Part shown: one piece after another, positions 27,314-36,392 of the stretch
Position numbering within the stretch: position 1 is the first letter of the stretch
Layout of the letters: each line of letters opens with the position of its first letter
DNA from: Hyphomicrobiales bacterium
GTDB lineage: Bacteria; Pseudomonadota; Alphaproteobacteria; Rhizobiales; JAJFHC01
Reading direction: 5' to 3'
DNA: 51,084 nt
NCBI GenBank assembly: GCA_021775835.1
Contig: JAJFHC010000064.1
Span: forward strand, 1-51,084
The notes under the pieces: generated by a model
The model's database searches: none
Told to the model about the DNA's origin: nothing
Seen by the model: the letters and a program-made list of their open reading frames with translations, nothing else
Program-made: the position numbers and the translations under genes

Positions 27314-28033
27314 TCACGTATTGCCAAAAACATACCGGCGCTTGGAAACCGTGATCTTCGGGATTCGTCCCGTTTTTTCGAAGATATCGTAGCCTTCTTT
27401 CAGGTTTTGCCAGAAGTCGATCCACTCCGACGCCTGCCGCAACGCCAGGTTCTGTTCTGTCATGCGAAACGGAAAGATGTGAACCGGAAACCGCTTCTGC
27501 CCTTTCCCCAGGGCAGCTTTCCCAAGGCCGTAAATCTCGTCGATCCCATCGTTTGTCATGGCATAGCAGCCAATCGACACACAGCCGCCATGCACCATCA
27601 GGTAAGAGCCAGTCCGTCCATGTGACCGGTCGTATCTGTTTGGAAAACCAATGTTGAAGGACTTGTGATACTGGCTGTTGGGGTTGAGCTGTTTTTTCGA
27701 GACAGAGTAGAACCCCTCCGGGCTCTGGAGATCGCCTTCCTTGAGTTTCGGACCCAGCTTTCCCGAAAACGAGCATATTGGATAGATCTCAAACAGCTCA
27801 AAGCGGCCATCGCGCTCGAGCCAGACTTCAAGCTCGGCCTCCGCCTTGAAAATCCGCAGGAGCACGGGCGCGCCGGAGCGGAAGTTTCGCTCCTTGAGGC
27901 GCTCGCCAAGCGGCGCCGGTTTCGCAGATTCAACGGAGACCGTTGTTGCACGCAACACGGAAGGGCCAACGAGAAAAAGGCCGAACAGTCCGGCAATAAG
28001 GACGGACAATACTGAAAAACGCCATGCACGCAT
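27314..28033 (-). CDS. YafK-like L,D-transpeptidase-family exported protein (second copy)
   Basis: This 239-residue protein shares with its neighbour APVLLRIFKAEAELEVWL, PEGFYSVSKKQLNPNSQYH, the catalytic MVHGGCVSIGCYAMTN and the C-terminal FWQNLKEGYDIFEKT. Its N-terminus is a hydrophobic signal or anchor (FSVLSVLIAGLFGLFLVG) without a lipobox, so it may be a soluble periplasmic or single-anchor form rather than a lipoprotein. The pair looks like an old tandem duplication whose members now sit at different envelope locations. Function beyond cell-wall peptide chemistry is not shown. Confidence 0.88.
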   Translation of the reverse strand: MRAWRFSVLSVLIAGLFGLFLVGPSVLRATTVSVESAKPAPLGERLKERNFRSGAPVLLRIFKAEAELEVWLERDGRFELFEIYPICSFSGKLGPKLKEGDLQSPEGFYSVSKKQLNPNSQYHKSFNIGFPNRYDRSHGRTGSYLMVHGGCVSIGCYAMTNDGIDEIYGLGKAALGKGQKRFPVHIFPFRMTEQNLALRQASEWIDFWQNLKEGYDIFEKTGRIPKITVSKRRYVFGNT

Positions 28034-28215
28034 TGGATTTTCTCCACAATTTCAACACGGAGAACGCATTACAAATTCGGCGTTTTTTTGACGCCTGAGA
28101 TCAAACTGTATCAAGATAATGTCATACTGATGCTGACAATCTGATCGATTCAGTAACTCCAAGGCATTTTATGACCATTCGGCACGCCGACAAGGCTTGC
28201 GCGAGTCAATGACGA

Positions 28216-29169
28216 TTACAGCGAGCGGCCTATCGCAAGAAACTTGTCATGGCGCCGCTGACGGATTTCATCACGGTCAAGGCCATCGTAGAGACTCAGC
28301 GCTGCCGCAATCGCATCCCCCGTCGCCCCAATCGTTTGGGCCGCCTCTCGGTGTGCCCCGCCTATAGGTTCGTCGATGATCTGATCAATAACGCCCAGGC
28401 GTTTGAGATCTTGTGCCGTGACTTTCATAGCCGTTGCAGCATCCTTGGCCTTTGCGGAATCGCGCCACAGGATCGATGCGGATGCCTCAGGCGACGCCAC
28501 CGTATAGATCGCATGCTCAAGCATGAGGATCTGATTTGCCGTGGCGATGGCCACCGCCCCGCCCGAGCCACCCTCCCCGATCACCACCGCCACATGCGGC
28601 ACGCCCAGTGCCAGACAGCAATCGGTAGAACGTGCAATAGCCTCGGACTGCCCGCGTTCTTCGGCGCCGATGCCGGGGTAAGCGCCTGCCGTGTCGATCA
28701 GGGAAATAACGGGAATGCCGAACCGGTCGGCAAGTTCCATCAACCGGACGGCCTTTCGGTAACCTTCTGGCCGTGCCATGCCGAAATTGTGACGAAGGCG
28801 GGAGTCGGTATCGTTGCCCTTTTCATGCCCGATCATCACGACCGTCTCGCCGCGAAATCGACCAAGCCCGCCGACAATGGCATGATCCTCGGCGAAATTG
28901 CGGTCACCGGCAAGCGGCGTGAAGTCGTCCGTCAACCGTCCGACATAGTCTGAGAAATGAGGCCTGGTCGGATGCCTGGCGACCTGGGTTTTCTGCCAGG
29001 GATCGAGATTGCTGTAGATCTCCTTGAGGCTTCTGGTTGCCTTAGCTTCCAGTTGCGAGACCTCTTCTGTGATCAACGCGGACTCGTCTTCAGCAGAAAC
29101 ACTACGTAATTCGGCTATTTTGCCATCGATCTCTGCGATCGTTTTTTCGAAATCGAGGTAAGTGCGCAT
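28216..29169 (-). CDS. accA: Acetyl-CoA carboxylase carboxyltransferase subunit alpha
   Basis: AccA with AccD transfers carboxyl from biotin to acetyl-CoA, the first committed step of fatty-acid synthesis. The 317-residue length and the blocks [55 protein letters not shown] and [18 protein letters not shown] are characteristic and complete. The N-terminus [18 protein letters not shown] is the usual one. It lies downstream of xerD on the same strand with a 177-base gap in which I see no gene. AccD is not in the window. Confidence 0.96.
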   Translation of the reverse strand: MRTYLDFEKTIAEIDGKIAELRSVSAEDESALITEEVSQLEAKATRSLKEIYSNLDPWQKTQVARHPTRPHFSDYVGRLTDDFTPLAGDRNFAEDHAIVGGLGRFRGETVVMIGHEKGNDTDSRLRHNFGMARPEGYRKAVRLMELADRFGIPVISLIDTAGAYPGIGAEERGQSEAIARSTDCCLALGVPHVAVVIGEGGSGGAVAIATANQILMLEHAIYTVASPEASASILWRDSAKAKDAATAMKVTAQDLKRLGVIDQIIDEPIGGAHREAAQTIGATGDAIAAALSLYDGLDRDEIRQRRHDKFLAIGRSL

Positions 29170-29346
29170 GCCGTCCGTTCTCAGCCAGTCCCGTTCCCGC
29201 GTCGCAATTGACTCTCATTTTTCGATCCATGACGCAGACCGCGTGGAAACTGGCTGTCATACCGTCATGTGTCAACAAAAATGGCACTGTAGTCTTAATT
29301 GTCGCGCCCGATTATGTGCCTCTCCGAAGCCTTTTCCGAGATCCCG

Positions 29347-30297
29347 TCATGCCAGGGGATGATGTTCATTGACCAGGCGGCGAAGCCGTTCGTCAAGCAC
29401 GTGAGTGTAAATCTGGGTCGTGGATATATCCGCATGCCCAAGCATCTGCTGTACTGCGCGCAAGTCGGCGCCATGTGCCAGAAGGTGGCTTGCAAACGCG
29501 TGACGCAGCACGTGAGGCGAGATTTTCGAGTGATCGAGTTTCGCTTTTCCGGCAGTCTCCTTGAGTTCCTGAGCAAACCGGTGGCGCGTCAGATGTCCCT
29601 GCGCACTGCGGGAGGGGAAAAGCCAACGCTCAGGCCCATCCGAGACGTCGCGGTCGACAGGCCGCACAGCAAGGTACACGTCGATGGCATCGCGGGCGGC
29701 CTGACCGAGCGGAACAATACGCTCGCGCCCACCTTTTCCGACAACGGAGATGAAGCGGTCGTCGGCGGTCACGGCACCAACCGTAAGCGAGACCAGTTCA
29801 GAAACCCGCAACCCTGTAGCGTACAGTACCTCGAGCAAACAGTGTAGGCGCGCTGCCTTGTATCGATCCTTCGGCCCCGCGGTCTCTACACTGGCTCTAG
29901 CCGTGGTCAACAGCTGATCGACATCCGTCTCATGGAGCACTTTGGGCAGCGGTCGGCCTTGACGTGGCGATTCGATGATTGACGTGGGATTGTCTCCACG
30001 CACGCCCTCGGAATATAGAAACTTGTGAAACTGACGCAATGCAGACAACCGGCGCGCCGCAGTCTGTGCCGAAAGCCCCGAAGCCTGAAGCGCACTCAGA
30101 TAGCCTCGAATGTCCTGATCGCTGGCACCGACAACGGAACTCTCGAGCCCCGGTCGCACTGCCATGTGCGCTGCGAAATCGAGCAGATCCCGCCGATAGG
30201 ACTCCAGTGTGTTGCGTGCCGCCCCCCGCTCTGCATTGAGCATTTCCAGGAAGGCTTCCACATGATGGAGCCCCTTGCGGCGGGGCTCAACGTTCAT
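29347..30297 (-). CDS. xerD: Site-specific tyrosine recombinase, XerD type
   Basis: Xer recombinases resolve chromosome dimers at dif with FtsK. The catalytic set is complete: R164 (ATGLRVSELVSL), K188 (VGKGGRER), H262 and R265 (PHVLRHAFASHLL), H288 (LGHADIS) and Y297 (TTQIYTHV). The 316-residue length and the N-terminal SAM-like domain fit. I call XerD rather than XerC by synteny with accA and aroK, which is suggestive only. Its start overlaps the stop of an upstream 47-residue membrane protein by four bases. The full conserved set argues for the housekeeping enzyme, not an integron or phage integrase. Confidence 0.9.
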   Translation of the reverse strand: MNVEPRRKGLHHVEAFLEMLNAERGAARNTLESYRRDLLDFAAHMAVRPGLESSVVGASDQDIRGYLSALQASGLSAQTAARRLSALRQFHKFLYSEGVRGDNPTSIIESPRQGRPLPKVLHETDVDQLLTTARASVETAGPKDRYKAARLHCLLEVLYATGLRVSELVSLTVGAVTADDRFISVVGKGGRERIVPLGQAARDAIDVYLAVRPVDRDVSDGPERWLFPSRSAQGHLTRHRFAQELKETAGKAKLDHSKISPHVLRHAFASHLLAHGADLRAVQQMLGHADISTTQIYTHVLDERLRRLVNEHHPLA

Positions 30298-30437
30298 TGG
30301 GACAATTTATCTTTGGGCACCGAATGCACAACCTCTGCCGTCGGGGGATCGATCAACCAGACGATGAGGAATGATCCGCCATAAAGCAGACCGACCATAA
30401 ACAGACAAAACACGATCAATCGTATTAGTGTCGGCAT
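30294..30437 (-). CDS. Small single-span membrane protein translationally coupled to xerD
   Basis: A 47-residue frame runs from ATG 30437 to a TGA overlapping the xerD start (ATGA, four bases). Residues about 4-29 form one hydrophobic helix (LIRLIVFCLFMVGLLYGG and on), followed by a short polar tail with IDPPTAEVVHSVPKDKLSQ. The coupling to xerD and a clean helix make translation plausible. I do not recognise a family; it may be a small conserved alphaproteobacterial protein. No strong ribosome site is visible upstream. Confidence 0.55.
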   Translation of the reverse strand: MPTLIRLIVFCLFMVGLLYGGSFLIVWLIDPPTAEVVHSVPKDKLSQ

Positions 30438-30687
30438 GGGCAAATCCGTCCATTGCACGCGCACATGATGTGTCGCATTTTCTTCCCCTCAATGACGCCC
30501 GGTGGCTATCCGGTGGCGAAGGCTTAGCCGATTCTGCCATATACACCGGGTGTTTCGCAAACAGCACCTGTGACAAAATTTCTTGAGTCTTCAAGGTTCC
30601 GCGCGATAGAACACCGTACAAAGCCAAATTCGGCAATTTTCAGATTGAACTGGTGGCCAACTCTTAATCGATGCCACACGAAGTAAC

Positions 30688-31266
30688 ATGTCAAATTCTT
30701 CCACGCAACTTGAGTCCATCAAAGCCCATCTGGGGTCCCGGAGCATCGTCCTCGTCGGCCTGATGGGGGCGGGGAAAACCACCGTGGGCAGGCGACTGGC
30801 AAACGCGCTCAAGCTGCCGTTTGTCGATGCCGACACGGAAATCGAGAAAGCCGCCGGTCAAACCATACCCGACATATTCGCCGATCACGGGGAAGCTTAC
30901 TTTCGCGATGGCGAACGCCGCGTGATCGGCCGCCTTCTGGAGGAAGGACCTCACGTTCTGGCGACCGGCGGCGGTGCATTCATGGATGCAGAAACCCGTG
31001 CTGAAATAGAGGCGCACGGTGTTTCGCTATGGCTGCGCGCCGATCTGCCATTATTGATGAAACGTGTCCTCAGGCGATCGACACGACCGCTTCTGATGCA
31101 GGACGACCCGGAATCTGTCATGAAACGGCTTATCGATGAACGTTATCCGATATACGAGAGTGCTGATATCATTGTCGACAGCCGTGACGTTCCCCATGAC
31201 GTCATTGTCCGCGAAATCGTCAGGCGCTTGCAGGCAATAGGCGATTCTGAAAGATCTGAGGTCTGA
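30688..31266 (+). CDS. aroK: Shikimate kinase
   Basis: Shikimate kinase phosphorylates shikimate with ATP, step five of the route to chorismate. The Walker A is SIVLVGLMGAGKTTVGRRLA, and DADTEIEK, FRDGERRVIGRLL, TGGGAFM (shikimate site) and STRPLLMQDD (lid) follow in order. The 192-residue length includes a short N-terminal extension (MSNSSTQLESIKAHLGS). It is followed by aroB after 112 bases and probably shares its transcript. The 250-base gap upstream contains no gene I can support. Confidence 0.95.
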   Translation: MSNSSTQLESIKAHLGSRSIVLVGLMGAGKTTVGRRLANALKLPFVDADTEIEKAAGQTIPDIFADHGEAYFRDGERRVIGRLLEEGPHVLATGGGAFMDAETRAEIEAHGVSLWLRADLPLLMKRVLRRSTRPLLMQDDPESVMKRLIDERYPIYESADIIVDSRDVPHDVIVREIVRRLQAIGDSERSEV

Positions 31267-31378
31267 GGCAACAAACGTTAATCGATCCGACGTATGATGG
31301 TGTGACGAAGCCGTAGTCCTGAATAGCGCCAGTCCGGCGAAAGACGACGCGATTTGAAAAGAGTATGAGACGACAAAA

Positions 31379-32521
31379 ATGAACATGATTTCTGCCGAGC
31401 CCGGTCAGCCGGCGCGAACGGTCACTGTGGACCTTGCCGGCAGGTCTTACCCCATCCACATTGGACCGGGGCTGCTCTCCCAGGCCAGCCGTCATATCGG
31501 CCCGCACCTGAAGAACCGGCGCTGCACAATTGTAACCGACGACACCGTCGCCGGCCTTCATTTGTCTACGCTCGTGGACGACCTGGAAGGTAACGGGATT
31601 GTTTGCCGCACCATTGTTCTTCCGTCCGGCGAGCAGACCAAGAGCTTTGCGAGTTTGGAGACCGTCTGTGCACAACTTCTCGAGTCGGGCATTGACCGGG
31701 GCGACATGATGGTTGCCCTGGGTGGCGGCGTCATCGGCGACCTCGCCGGTTTCGCCGCAGCGGTCATTCTGCGCGGCATCGATTTTGTTCAGATCCCCAC
31801 AACGCTTCTGGCCCAGGTCGACTCCTCTGTTGGCGGCAAGACCGGTATCAACACAAATCACGGCAAGAATCTGGTTGGTGCATTCCACCAGCCTGTCCTT
31901 GTGATCGCCGATACGGCCCTGCTCGATACGCTGCCCGAACGCCAGATCCAGGCCGGATATGCGGAGACCGTGAAATACGGGTTGATTCGCGACGAAGCCT
32001 TCTTCAACTGGCTTTCGGACAATCATGATGCGGTTGTGTCCGGAGACAGCGCGGCCCGAATCCACGCCGTGGAAAAGAGCTGCCGTCACAAGGCCGACGT
32101 CGTCGCTGCCGACGAACACGAACGCGGCATGCGGGCACTCCTCAACCTGGGACACACTTTTGGCCATGCCTTCGAAGCCGAAACCGGCTATTCAGACGCC
32201 CTCCTGCATGGTGAAGCCGTAGCCTTGGGAACTGCGATGGCATTCCGCATGTCACACCGACTGGGCCTCTGCGACGCCGACGCGGTCTCACGCGTCGAAA
32301 ACCATCTGACCAGCGTTGGCCTGCCCACGCGCGTTGCCAATATCCCCATCGACCCCTCTTCCGCCGACCAGATCATTTCCCATATGGCGAAGGACAAGAA
32401 AGTGGTCGGCAACACACTGACATTCATACTGGTTCGCGGCATTGGCGATGCGTTTGTCTCACGCGACGTTGAACCGGACTTTCTTCGAGGCTTTATTCAG
32501 GACGAACTGAACCGACAATGA
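31379..32521 (+). CDS. aroB: 3-dehydroquinate synthase
   Basis: AroB converts DAHP to 3-dehydroquinate, step two of aromatic amino acid synthesis, using NAD and a divalent metal. Family blocks are present: LPSGEQTKSF, ALGGGVIGDLAGFAAA, IPTTLLAQVDSSVGGKTGIN, GYAETVKYGLI, LLNLGHTFGHAFE (metal histidines) and HGEAVALGTAMA. Length is 380 residues, normal. The stop overlaps the start of the CorC-like gene (ATGA), so the two are translationally coupled, an arrangement frequent in alphaproteobacteria. Confidence 0.96.
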   Translation: MNMISAEPGQPARTVTVDLAGRSYPIHIGPGLLSQASRHIGPHLKNRRCTIVTDDTVAGLHLSTLVDDLEGNGIVCRTIVLPSGEQTKSFASLETVCAQLLESGIDRGDMMVALGGGVIGDLAGFAAAVILRGIDFVQIPTTLLAQVDSSVGGKTGINTNHGKNLVGAFHQPVLVIADTALLDTLPERQIQAGYAETVKYGLIRDEAFFNWLSDNHDAVVSGDSAARIHAVEKSCRHKADVVAADEHERGMRALLNLGHTFGHAFEAETGYSDALLHGEAVALGTAMAFRMSHRLGLCDADAVSRVENHLTSVGLPTRVANIPIDPSSADQIISHMAKDKKVVGNTLTFILVRGIGDAFVSRDVEPDFLRGFIQDELNRQ

Positions 32522-33801
32522 CCCTAGCTCTCGGTCTTACCCTTGGCGCCGTCTTTGCTCTGCTGGTGCTGTCTGCGTTTTTCTCCGGATCGGAAACCGC
32601 ACTGACCGCGACGTCGCGGGCGCGTATGCACGAACTGGAGCGGCGCGGTAGCCGCAAGGCTGCCGGGGTCCAGCATCTGGTAAAAACCCCGGAACGCCTG
32701 ATTGGCGCCATTCTGCTCGGCAACAACCTGACCAATATTTCTGCGTCGGCTCTTGCCACCAGCCTGTTTCTCAATTTCTTTGGAGAAGCCGGTGTCATCT
32801 ACGCCACACTTGTCATGACCGCCTTGGTTCTGATTTTTGCAGAAGTCATGCCCAAGACATATTCGATTACCAACCCTGACCGGGTCGCCTTGGCCGTGGC
32901 GCCAATTCTGCGTCCCACCGTGATCATCCTGGCGCCGATCACCGGCGCGGTTCAGTTCATCGTCCGCAAAACGCTTCAGCTTTTCGGAGCCCGTACCGAC
33001 ATCGAAAACGTCCTGTCGGCGCACGAGGAATTGCGCGGCGCCATCAACCTCCATCACCTGGAAGGCAGCGTGGTCAAGGACGACCGCGACATGCTGGGTG
33101 GCGTTCTTGACCTGCGCGACCTCGAAGTCTCCGATGTGATGGTGCACCGGACAAAGATGATTACGTACGATTCGGCAGAGTCCAATGCCGAAATCATCAA
33201 TCACCTCATGTCGTGCGGTTACACCCGGCTGCCTCTGTGGACCGACGATCCCGATAACATCGTCGGGATACTGCATGCCAAGGATGTACTTAAAAAACTG
33301 CTCGATGTGGGTGGCGACATCAAGAAGCTCGACATTCTGGACTTGTGCTCCAAACCCTGGTTCGTGCCGGACACGACCAGGGCGATGGATCAGCTCAATG
33401 CTTTTTTGAAACGTAAGACCCACTTTGCCATCGCCGTCGACGAGTATGGCGAAGTCATGGGGCTGCTGACGTTGGAGGATATACTCGAGGAAATCGTCGG
33501 GGAAATCGACGACGAGTACGACACAGCAGCAACCGGGGTCAGGCCACAACCCGACGGTGCTGTAAATGTGGATGGCGCAGTCAACATTCGCGACCTCAAC
33601 CGCGCCATGGACTGGGATCTACCCGACGAGGAAGCAACCACGATTGCCGGGCTGGTGATTCATGAAGCCCAGACCATTCCGGATGTCGGTCAGGCATTCA
33701 CCTTTTACGGTTTCAAGTTCGAAGTTCTGCGCAAACGCCGCAATCAACTGACAGCCCTTCGCATCGTTCCAGGCGGACCAAGTGGTACGGCGAAGAGCTA
33801 G
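32518..33801 (+). CDS. HlyC/CorC (CNNM) family membrane protein with CBS domains
   Basis: The 427-residue protein has an N-terminal CNNM/DUF21 membrane domain (about 1-185; AFFSGSETALTATSRARMHE and LLGNNLTNISASALATSLF), a CBS pair (about 205-330; VMVHRTKMITYD and HFAIAVDEYGEVMGLLTLED) and a C-terminal CorC_HlyC domain (about 345-425; TIAGLVIHEAQTIPDVGQ). Such proteins are implicated in magnesium or cobalt efflux; transport here is inferred from the family. It overlaps aroB by four bases. It converges with bolA, 54 bases away. Confidence 0.92.
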   Translation: MTLALGLTLGAVFALLVLSAFFSGSETALTATSRARMHELERRGSRKAAGVQHLVKTPERLIGAILLGNNLTNISASALATSLFLNFFGEAGVIYATLVMTALVLIFAEVMPKTYSITNPDRVALAVAPILRPTVIILAPITGAVQFIVRKTLQLFGARTDIENVLSAHEELRGAINLHHLEGSVVKDDRDMLGGVLDLRDLEVSDVMVHRTKMITYDSAESNAEIINHLMSCGYTRLPLWTDDPDNIVGILHAKDVLKKLLDVGGDIKKLDILDLCSKPWFVPDTTRAMDQLNAFLKRKTHFAIAVDEYGEVMGLLTLEDILEEIVGEIDDEYDTAATGVRPQPDGAVNVDGAVNIRDLNRAMDWDLPDEEATTIAGLVIHEAQTIPDVGQAFTFYGFKFEVLRKRRNQLTALRIVPGGPSGTAKS

Positions 33802-33855
33802 GGCAATTTGCGGGCGGTTATGCGCCAACTTTGACCCTTCTCCCGCTATTGGTTT

Positions 33856-34128
33856 TTACGCCGGCGCGTCAGCCTTTATGGCAAGCGCGTGCACTGGCCC
33901 GGCCAGTTCTTCCGCCAGCACCTCGTTTATCATCCGGTGACGTTGCACCAGCGCTTTACCGCTGAAGCCGTTGGAGACGACAGTCACCCTGAAATGGGTC
34001 TCGCCCTCGGGCCTCGCTCCGGAATGGCCGGCATGAAGATGGGACTCATCTTCGACAACCAGCTCACCTGGATCAAAAGCCGCCGTTAACTTCTCCGTGA
34101 TAGTTTTTTTAACCATACCGTCTGCCAT
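33856..34128 (-). CDS. bolA: BolA family protein
   Basis: The 90-residue protein has the BolA fold block HFRVTVVSNGFSGKALVQRHRMIN, which includes the conserved RHR segment, and the HLHAGHSGARPEGETH stretch with histidines that can bind an Fe-S cluster together with a monothiol glutaredoxin. BolA proteins act in iron-sulfur trafficking, stress response and cell shape. The start is ATG 34128, preceded by an AGG; the frame extends upstream to 34164. It is divergent from the DnaJ-like gene, a very common neighbour in alphaproteobacteria. Confidence 0.93.
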   Translation of the reverse strand: MADGMVKKTITEKLTAAFDPGELVVEDESHLHAGHSGARPEGETHFRVTVVSNGFSGKALVQRHRMINEVLAEELAGPVHALAIKADAPA

Positions 34129-34240
34129 GATGAACCTGTTGCAATTGAATTCGATTCGCTCCACATGAAGGCAATCCGAGTCGTCACGTCAAGTTTTCCT
34201 TTGACTTGTTTCCTGTCACCACACGCGCAATATTGAACCT

Positions 34241-34849
34241 GTGAAACTGAACTCCAAATATTTCGATCGCATCCGTGTCAAACCGGACGAAGATCGCATG
34301 AAGCAGGACCAGCACCCTGGCTGCCAGTGGGCAGGCTGTGCCGGGGCCGGCACGCACAAGGCTCCCAAAGGCCGCGGTCACGACGGCCAATACGTCAATT
34401 TCTGCATTGATCACGTTCGCGAATACAACAAGTCCTACAACTACTTCGAGGGCATGAGCGACGAAGACGTGATGACCTACCAGAAGTCAGCGAGAACCGG
34501 GCACCGGCCGACCTGGTCGCTTGGTTTGAATTCATGGGCCAATGCCCCGGCAGACGCCGCCGAAGGCGTCAAGGCGAAAGCCGACATGAAGGATACCTTC
34601 GGCTTGTTCGGCGACCGGGACTTCGATCCGGAACAAAAGCCAAGGCGGCCCCTGCGCAATGCGGAACGCAAGGCCCTGGCAACCCTTGGTCTCGACGAAA
34701 CAGCCAGTGCCGCCGAGATCAAGGCTCAGTACAAGGTTCTTGTCAAACGCCACCACCCCGACGCCAATGGCGGCGGCAAGGAGTTTGAAGACAAACTGCG
34801 CGAAATCATCCAGGCTCACGATTACCTGAAATCAGTGGGTTACTGCTAA
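34241..34849 (+). CDS. DnaJ-domain protein (C-terminal J domain)
   Basis: The 202-residue protein begins at GTG 34241. The N-terminal part contains a cysteine-rich patch (GCQWAGCAGAG and FCIDHV) and the block FEGMSDEDVMTYQKSARTGHRPTW. The C-terminal 55 residues are a J domain with the DnaK-stimulating HPD in VKRHHPDANGG. J proteins hand clients to DnaK and trigger its ATP hydrolysis. The family is found beside bolA in many alphaproteobacteria. The N-terminal cysteines could bind metal; this is inference. Confidence 0.92.
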   Translation: MKLNSKYFDRIRVKPDEDRMKQDQHPGCQWAGCAGAGTHKAPKGRGHDGQYVNFCIDHVREYNKSYNYFEGMSDEDVMTYQKSARTGHRPTWSLGLNSWANAPADAAEGVKAKADMKDTFGLFGDRDFDPEQKPRRPLRNAERKALATLGLDETASAAEIKAQYKVLVKRHHPDANGGGKEFEDKLREIIQAHDYLKSVGYC

Positions 34850-34853
34850 TTCG

Positions 34854-35249
34854 CTAGCGTGGCGGCACGTCGTCAAGATCGACTCCGGGAATAAACTCGA
34901 CGCCGTCACGTTGCTTCCAGTCAACCGGCCAGACCGCAAAGAAGATGACGCATTTTTCGTCACTCTCGTAGGAAATCTCCATGCCTTTGGGCATCCACAG
35001 AACATCGCCCGGGCTGCAGACATATTCCTCGCCGTCGGACACCAGGCGAAAGGTGCCCTGAAGCACATAAATGATCTCGTCGCAGGTCAGGTTCCACGGC
35101 ACCTTGACGTTGTTGAAGAAGTTCCATCCACCCATCATCGATTCACTGTTGTGCGGTCCGACATGCGAACGGATGTATGACTTGCCTGGCGGCAGTTCGT
35201 GAAGCCGGTGCTCGAAGTCGGAGAACTTGTAATGGGTCGGTTTGGGCAT
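34854..35249 (-). CDS. Cupin-domain protein (EutQ-like)
   Basis: The 131-residue single-domain cupin has TCDEIIYVLQGTFRLVSDGEEY followed by the CSPGDVLWMPKGMEISYES motif. The usual first-motif histidines are replaced by the DEIIYVL pattern, so the metal site may be altered, as in EutQ-type cupins. I chose ATG 35249, preceded by AAGGAAAG; the longer frame to 35324 lacks homology. It lies beside the LysR gene on the same strand, upstream of a cluster for amine or ureide metabolism, so a small-molecule isomerase, lyase or binding role is possible. The substrate is unknown. Confidence 0.78.
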   Translation of the reverse strand: MPKPTHYKFSDFEHRLHELPPGKSYIRSHVGPHNSESMMGGWNFFNNVKVPWNLTCDEIIYVLQGTFRLVSDGEEYVCSPGDVLWMPKGMEISYESDEKCVIFFAVWPVDWKQRDGVEFIPGVDLDDVPPR

Positions 35250-35314
35250 GAGTGACTTTCCTTGTGTCGGACCGGGTTTGATCCGGAGAGTTTCCAATGG
35301 GATCACCATAAAAA

Positions 35315-35326
35315 GTGTGATCACAC
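35315..35326. promoter_or_regulatory. Perfect 12-bp palindrome upstream of the cupin gene
   Basis: The palindrome is GTGTGATCACAC, about 65 bases upstream of the cupin ATG, in the 152-base gap to the LysR stop. A further GATCACC lies at 35301-35307. The form is typical for a dimeric regulator such as GntR- or Lrp-type, though the LysR gene next door could also act here. No protein is assigned. Confidence 0.45.
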
Positions 35327-35401
35327 CGTTCTAGCTGATTCTGCACGATTGTCACGTCTAAGAAATCAGGATGGCGAACACGGTTGGGAACAGGCCTCAG
35401 A

Positions 35402-36280
35402 TCAGCTTTTGTTCGCGCCGGATTTGGGGTTCGCTGCTCGGAACAGGGCATTGACCAGAGCAGAATTTCTCTGGTCCTTGAGACAAAGCAGCATATCACG
35501 ATTTGTATCGCTGAATCCGGACAGCGGTACGGCAACACAGCGATGATCGTCGCCTTGTTCGCGGTCAAAAACGAAACCAATCCCTAGTTTTTTGGCAACG
35601 GCTTCCTTTACACCCTCGCGGCTTCCCAAGACCAACACGGGCGTGACATGCAACCCATTGTCGGCAAACCCCGCGTCCACGATCCTTTGAGTATTCGATC
35701 CTGGCTCACGGAATATCAGGGGACAGTCAGCAATTTCAGCAAGGGACAATTTCCGGCAGCGGGAAAACCTGTGTCCGGCTGGCAGCAGGGCAGTCAGTGA
35801 CTGAACGGCAACAACTTTTGAGATCACAGTCGGATCCGCTCTGGCATTGGCCATGATGGCGGCATCCACGTTCATCGACAGCAATTCATCCCATATCTCG
35901 TCCGCATTACCCAGTGTCACGCGGATGTCGACACCAGGCAGGCGTTCTTGAAACCTGGCAACAATATCGAGAGCCACATGGGGCCCATCGGCACCAAGGT
36001 GAAAAGTCGGGCGCGCAGTCTCGTCCGACCCCGACAGCAGCCTGCGGGCCCCGCGTTCAGCATCGAACATTCGCGATGTTTGCTCAAACAGGGCCCGACC
36101 GTCATCGGTGATTTTGACCTTATGACCCTGGCGACGAAACAGAACTCTTGCGCTTGCCTCCTCAAGATTACGGATCTGTATGGAGACAGCCGGTTGGGTG
36201 AGATGCAACCGGTCCGCTGCCCGCTGGAAACTCCTTTCCAGGGCAACCGCATGAAACGCGCGCAATTGAGCGTAGGTCAA
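35402..36280 (-). CDS. LysR-family transcriptional regulator
   Basis: The 292-residue protein has the N-terminal winged HTH (MTYAQLRAFHAVALERSFQR, then LTQPAVSIQIRNLEEASARVLFRR) and a LysR substrate-binding domain (about 90-290) with LGSREGVKEAVAKKLGIGF, a segment seen in regulators of amino- or phosphonate-related catabolism. The start is a TTG (36280), chosen because the N-terminus matches the family exactly and a GGAA lies upstream. It is divergent from the AllA-like gene across about 112 AT-rich bases, where a LysR target site is expected. Confidence 0.88.
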   Translation of the reverse strand: MTYAQLRAFHAVALERSFQRAADRLHLTQPAVSIQIRNLEEASARVLFRRQGHKVKITDDGRALFEQTSRMFDAERGARRLLSGSDETARPTFHLGADGPHVALDIVARFQERLPGVDIRVTLGNADEIWDELLSMNVDAAIMANARADPTVISKVVAVQSLTALLPAGHRFSRCRKLSLAEIADCPLIFREPGSNTQRIVDAGFADNGLHVTPVLVLGSREGVKEAVAKKLGIGFVFDREQGDDHRCVAVPLSGFSDTNRDMLLCLKDQRNSALVNALFRAANPKSGANKS

Positions 36281-36392
36281 TCTATAAATTCCGTTAGCAA
36301 AAATTCACAATACTATTAATTTGATTGTCACCCCTGTCAACTCTATCACTCAGTTCCACACCACCGTTCTCTGACACGACAAGGAGAGCCCG

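Noticed and set aside
30307..30636. A 109-codon minus-strand frame upstream of xerD
   Set aside because: It overlaps the better 47-residue membrane protein in a different frame and has no hydrophobic or conserved pattern.
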